Of a stretch of 64,000 nucleotides of DNA, positions 61,401-64,000 are shown one piece after another (within the stretch, counting starts at the first letter, position 1; the number at the start of each line of letters is the position of its first letter). The position numbers were made by a program, and so were the translations under genes. The DNA is from Anthopleura xanthogrammica. Its lineage: Eukaryota > Cnidaria > Anthozoa > Actiniaria > Actiniidae. Under the pieces are notes generated by a model. The model made no database searches. It had not been told where the DNA came from and saw only the letters and a program-made list of their open reading frames with translations. The stretch is taken from the NCBI GenBank assembly GCA_964019055.1, contig OZ025207.1, positions 24,647,617 to 24,711,616 on the forward strand, in the 5' to 3' direction.

Positions 61401-62460
61401 ACCCTGAAACAACCTCTGGGCTGATCTAAGTCAGGCCATGGCTAACTCACAGATCAAACCCTGAAACAACCTCTGGGCTGATCTAAGTCAGGCCATGGCA
61501 CGTGTTCAGTTTTCGGGCGAATTGAATTTTTCTTAAAGTTGAGCATCATCATCATCCAGCTGTACGAAAAACTAAGGATTGTTGTTGTAATTCGAGCGGC
61601 CCTCGTGGCCCCAGTTTTAACAGTCATATATTGCACGGAATTCGAGAAGAAGGGGATTATAAAATGGAGAAATTATGGGAAATATTCACTTTGATTTTTT
61701 ATGCAACTTCCTTCAATTTCAACTTTTTCTTTCTAAATGCTTCGTCGAAAACTTGATTTATATAATTTTCAGTTTTGTCGGGGATACATAATAAAACTGA
61801 TTATGAAGTTACCCAACAACATATTAATACTGGATTACAATGAAATAATTGTTTGTTTGTTTGTGTTTTTTTACTTTTTAATTATAATAATAATAAATAA
61901 ATAATAAAGTTTATTGATATAGCGCTCATCTCCAAAAAACATGTCCAAGGCGCTTTACAAAAAATTACATAAGATATTTACAATATTTACAAAACTTGAA
62001 ATTTACAAAAAATGGTCTATTTATGAATAAAAATGTAATATTAAATGTAGTATTATTCTGAAGTGGAATATAAAAAGGAATCTAAATGTATTTCTTATTG
62101 TTAAGATAAAAATATGTTATTTTTTAAAAACTAATTCTGGGTGCCCCCCCCCCCGAATTTACGTTATTATTCTAGGTGCCCCACCCCGATCCTGGGTCCT
62201 CGCTACGCCCGTCACCACCATTATCACTATCATCACCAGTAACATCATCATCATCATCATCATCATCACCACCACCACGGGAAAAATAAACATATTAGCC
62301 TACCCCTAACTCCCCCTCCCCCTTCCAATCAGCATTCAAAATACTAAAAGAAACCGGTTTTTTTCCACAGGGTTCAAGAGGGAATACAATTTATAGGTAC
62401 ATATTTGTTGAGCTCACAGATTATCCTCAACAGACAATTGTAATTTTAGATAACCGTTGA
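54372..62460 (+). CDS. TIMM21: Mitochondrial import inner membrane translocase subunit Tim21, six coding exons
   Basis: Exons: 54372-54714, 54888-54950, 56420-56517, 60661-60734, 60845-60944, 62371-62460; all introns are GT-AG and phases join cleanly to a 255-codon frame ending TGA. Tim21 is an inner-membrane subunit of the TIM23 presequence translocase, binding Tom22/Tim23 and linking to respiratory complexes. The N-terminus is basic and Ser/Asn-rich without acidic residues at the start (MAAQMFRFSRKF), like a mitochondrial presequence. VVQAGRDVTYFGIILVG at ~115-131 leads into the single membrane helix (~122-143). The intermembrane-space domain shows GEPVMGHGETNRRGRRRHV and the FYVTGQKRKGTVHVDVK and IYRYIFVEL strands. 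Length fits the family (about 250). It lies head-to-head with unit 4. An AATAAA at 62581 may be the poly(A) signal. Confidence 0.95.
55078..55370. mobile_element. MITE-like inverted repeat in TIMM21 intron 2
   Basis: The left side (GGGGGCTTT... TTTCATTTATAACTGTATGG) mirrors the right side (CCATACAGTAATAAATGAAAGCCCCC). Long G and C runs lie inside. Copies A and B of TIMM21 depart from this intron exactly at its left edge. Confidence 0.55.
56130..56345 (-). mobile_element. tRNA-derived SINE in TIMM21 intron 2
   Basis: On minus, GGTGGCATAGCAGTGAGGGC (A-box region) and GGGTTCAAGTCC (B box) are followed by a body with GTAGAGTTGTTTGTTGG and GTTCTCTGG. Same family as 19725 and 63195. Confidence 0.65.
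57393..57592. mobile_element. 200-bp MITE with ~55-bp terminal inverted repeats in TIMM21 intron 3
   Basis: Left AATAGACCTCATCGGCTTGG and right CCAAGCCGATGAGGTCTATT are inverted, and the similarity continues through CCCATTTCAGACCA. Noncoding centre of about 90 bp. Confidence 0.8.
58459..58820. repeat. (TAA)n/(TGA)n microsatellite in TIMM21 intron 3
   Basis: Mixed AAT/GAT trinucleotides over about 360 bp. Open frames in several phases are artefacts. Confidence 0.95.
59391..59540. mobile_element. Palindromic MITE (ATTACATGG ends), copy 2
   Basis: GGAGATACGAATTTTATCTTC near the left end is the exact complement of GAAGATAAAATTCGTATCTCC near the right end. The centre reads GAGTGAGCGCAGCGAACGAG. 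Related to 46131-46240. Confidence 0.7.
59541..60620. other. Rest of TIMM21 intron 3, AT-rich
   Basis: Contains several ATT/TTA runs and a segment with TAAGTTTCAGTTTTAAGTATTAG that also occurs at 59080-59110. No gene seen. Confidence 0.4.
61170..61500. repeat. ~57-bp minisatellite in TIMM21 intron 5
   Basis: About six copies of a unit containing CCTGAAACAACCTCTGGGCT, GATCTAAGTCAGG and GGCTAACTCACAGAT. Noncoding. Confidence 0.9.
61501..62370. other. Rest of TIMM21 intron 5
   Basis: AT-rich, with TATTGATATAGCGCTCATCTCC and GGCGCTTTACAAAA near 61910-61965, resembling a LINE/SINE 3' end, and a (CAT)n run near 62245-62270. No gene seen. Confidence 0.4.
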
Positions 62461-62580
62461 AACTTTGTGTCAGGGGATTGGAGGGGTGTGACTGATTCAC
62501 GCGGTAATATCGCAGTTAACAAATATAGAACAGTTGAATACACTGCGGTTTGGGCCATCATTATGAATCATATATGTTGA

Positions 62581-62586
62581 AATAAA
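62581..62586 (+). terminator. Candidate poly(A) signal of TIMM21
   Basis: AATAAA 121 bases after the TIMM21 stop codon. Confidence 0.45.
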
Positions 62587-63012
62587 TACCCAGTGGCGTA
62601 GTGAGAGTTGGGGGCGCGCGCGTTTCATTCGCGCCAAAACCACAGGGACTCCGTAAATATAAGCCAACGATAAATCTTTTTAGTCGAACACGGCTTTTTC
62701 ATGAACCATCCTGATAAAGTGGTTTTACTTAACCCGAGAAATAGCTAGAGTGAAATCAGTAGATATTAGACGAATACACTTTAGTAGACCCTAATTCCAT
62801 TGTTTTCTTTTGTGTCTATTTGACTATTACACTTTAACAAGCAATTTTTATTTCACGGGTTTAGTGATATCAATCTTAGCTAGTAGACGAATAGAGGTTG
62901 GTAGATATTATTTCCATTGTTTTCTTTTGTGTCTACTTAACAAGTAATTCTCATTTCACAAGTTGAGTAAACTCACTCCATGGAAAACAATACCATATTT
63001 TCGTTTTTCTGT

Positions 63013-63130
63013 CGGACAGCTTAAAACAAAGCAGTTCGGCCATCTTCAGTTATGTTGACATCAGCATCAATCAATGCACGAACCACACTCTCGTTGTTAC
63101 TTCGTTGTTTGTAAAACAAAGCAGTTCAGT
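63013..63130 (-). pseudogene. Ankyrin-repeat relic of the RNase L-like family
   Basis: About 118 bp match the repeats of the array (complement of RALIDADVNIT and AELLCF-type text) but with deletions. It lies beyond TIMM21 and shows that array sequence once extended or dispersed this far. Confidence 0.7.
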
Positions 63131-63194
63131 CAAACTTTTTCCTCCTTTTTGAAGTTAAATAAATATGACACAATAAATAGGATTTAGTAGTAGC

Positions 63195-63350
63195 ATTTCC
63201 ACAGAGTGATTTTTGCGGCGGGAGGAATACTGAAAAACCCTCGAAGCACAGGAGAGAACCAACAAGAAACTCTACTCACATACGACACCGCGACCCGTCG
63301 CATTAATGAGAGGTGAGCGCGCTCTCACCGTTACGCGACCCGTGTATCGC
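63195..63350 (-). mobile_element. tRNA-derived SINE fragment
   Basis: Shares GAAGCACAGGAGAGAACCAAC and the ACTCTACTCACATACGACACC region with the 56130 copy; diverged. Confidence 0.55.
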
Positions 63351-63840
63351 AAAGGATAACCACTGGCACTCACTTTATGCATATAGTACGACTGACAGGG
63401 CTTCTTGTTCTCGTCCCCTAAATCAGCCCAACAATATCCTTAGACTGCGAACAGTCTATATTTATTTCTTGGCCACTCTTCATATTTTTCTTTGACTGAA
63501 CGAGAATTAGGGAAACGCTGTGAAACCCCAAGGGGAGAGGGGCGAGACTACCTAACCCTGGTCGGGATATTAGACTTGCTACTAATTACGCTAGCCCAAT
63601 TGACCATTTCACGGTTGTCGTCGCTCAACCTAAGCCTCGATAGCGTGTAATTTATTCTTTAGAATTTAACTAAAGCCCGTGGAAGTTTTAAGTGTTTCAA
63701 TAGATATTTTTGAAAGCGCTCGTGCATCTCGGAAATGGTCGATTGTTTGATAATGTGTACAGTAAAATAAATTGATAGAAAAAAATTCAGAAAATGAGTG
63801 AATCTAACGGTCAAAGAAAGATCTGGTTTTCCATTTCTTC

Positions 63841-63896
63841 TTTTTTGTTTGTTTGTTTGTTTGTTTGTTTGTTTGTTTGCTTGTTTGTTTGTTTTT
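63841..63896. repeat. (GTTT)n microsatellite
   Basis: About a dozen GTTT units with one GCTT variant. Confidence 0.95.
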
Positions 63897-64000
63897 AATC
63901 TGGAATTCAAAATCATATGGTAAACCCAGTATTACAGTGCCAATCGAAAAACCGTGGGCAACTCTCTAACTACAAGAAGGTCGACTGATTTGTAGTCAGA

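Overview
The window comes from an AT-rich invertebrate animal nuclear genome. The evidence is a spliced mitochondrial gene (TIMM21) with canonical GT-AG introns, a BEL/Pao LTR retrotransposon, LINE and tRNA-derived SINE pieces, many TIR/MITE elements and long microsatellites. Nothing fixes the species; a cnidarian or similar early-branching or lophotrochozoan animal would fit, but that is a guess.

The main content is a tandem array of five large genes on the minus strand, each essentially one 3.5-5 kb open reading frame. They encode RNase L-like proteins: an N-terminal stack of near-identical 33-34 residue ankyrin repeats, a second more divergent ankyrin block, an acidic/basic linker with a KKRR patch, a protein kinase domain with canonical motifs, and a C-terminal KEN (IRE1/RNase L-type) ribonuclease domain. 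Copies: unit 0 (1-1048, 5' part only, runs off the left edge), unit 1 (9312-14310, one apparent frameshift), unit 2 (24109-27930, intact), unit 3 (38893-42975, intact, lacks the second ankyrin block and carries an acidic heptad minisatellite), unit 4 (50048-53583, start deleted and one premature stop).

Head-to-head with units 1, 2 and 4, about 835 bp from ATG to ATG where this can be measured, is TIMM21 (Tim21 subunit of the mitochondrial TIM23 translocase) on the plus strand. Only the last copy is complete: six exons, 54372-62460, 255 codons. The copies at 15144 and 29717 keep exons 1-2 only and are broken by insertions. The repeating unit is therefore [3' flank - RNase L-like gene - bidirectional spacer - TIMM21 5' end], about 13.6-15 kb long, consistent with tandem duplication whose breakpoint fell inside TIMM21 intron 2.

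The array is decorated with mobile DNA: a BEL/Pao element (1460-8408) at the junction of unit 0 and unit 1, a 5'-truncated LINE (18297-19360), a LINE RT tail present twice, a 951-bp TIR element (28675-29625, second copy 43936-44940), a nested TIR transposon (37018-38058), MITEs repeated in each 3' flank, and SINEs. Minisatellites (94 bp, 57 bp, 30 bp, 21 bp) vary in copy number between paralogous units.

Functionally, the array suggests a lineage-specific expansion of ankyrin-regulated kinase/ribonucleases. By analogy with vertebrate RNase L this could be an antiviral or stress RNA-cleavage system. The ligand, the activity and the immune role are inferences; the domain order and catalytic residues are visible in the sequence.
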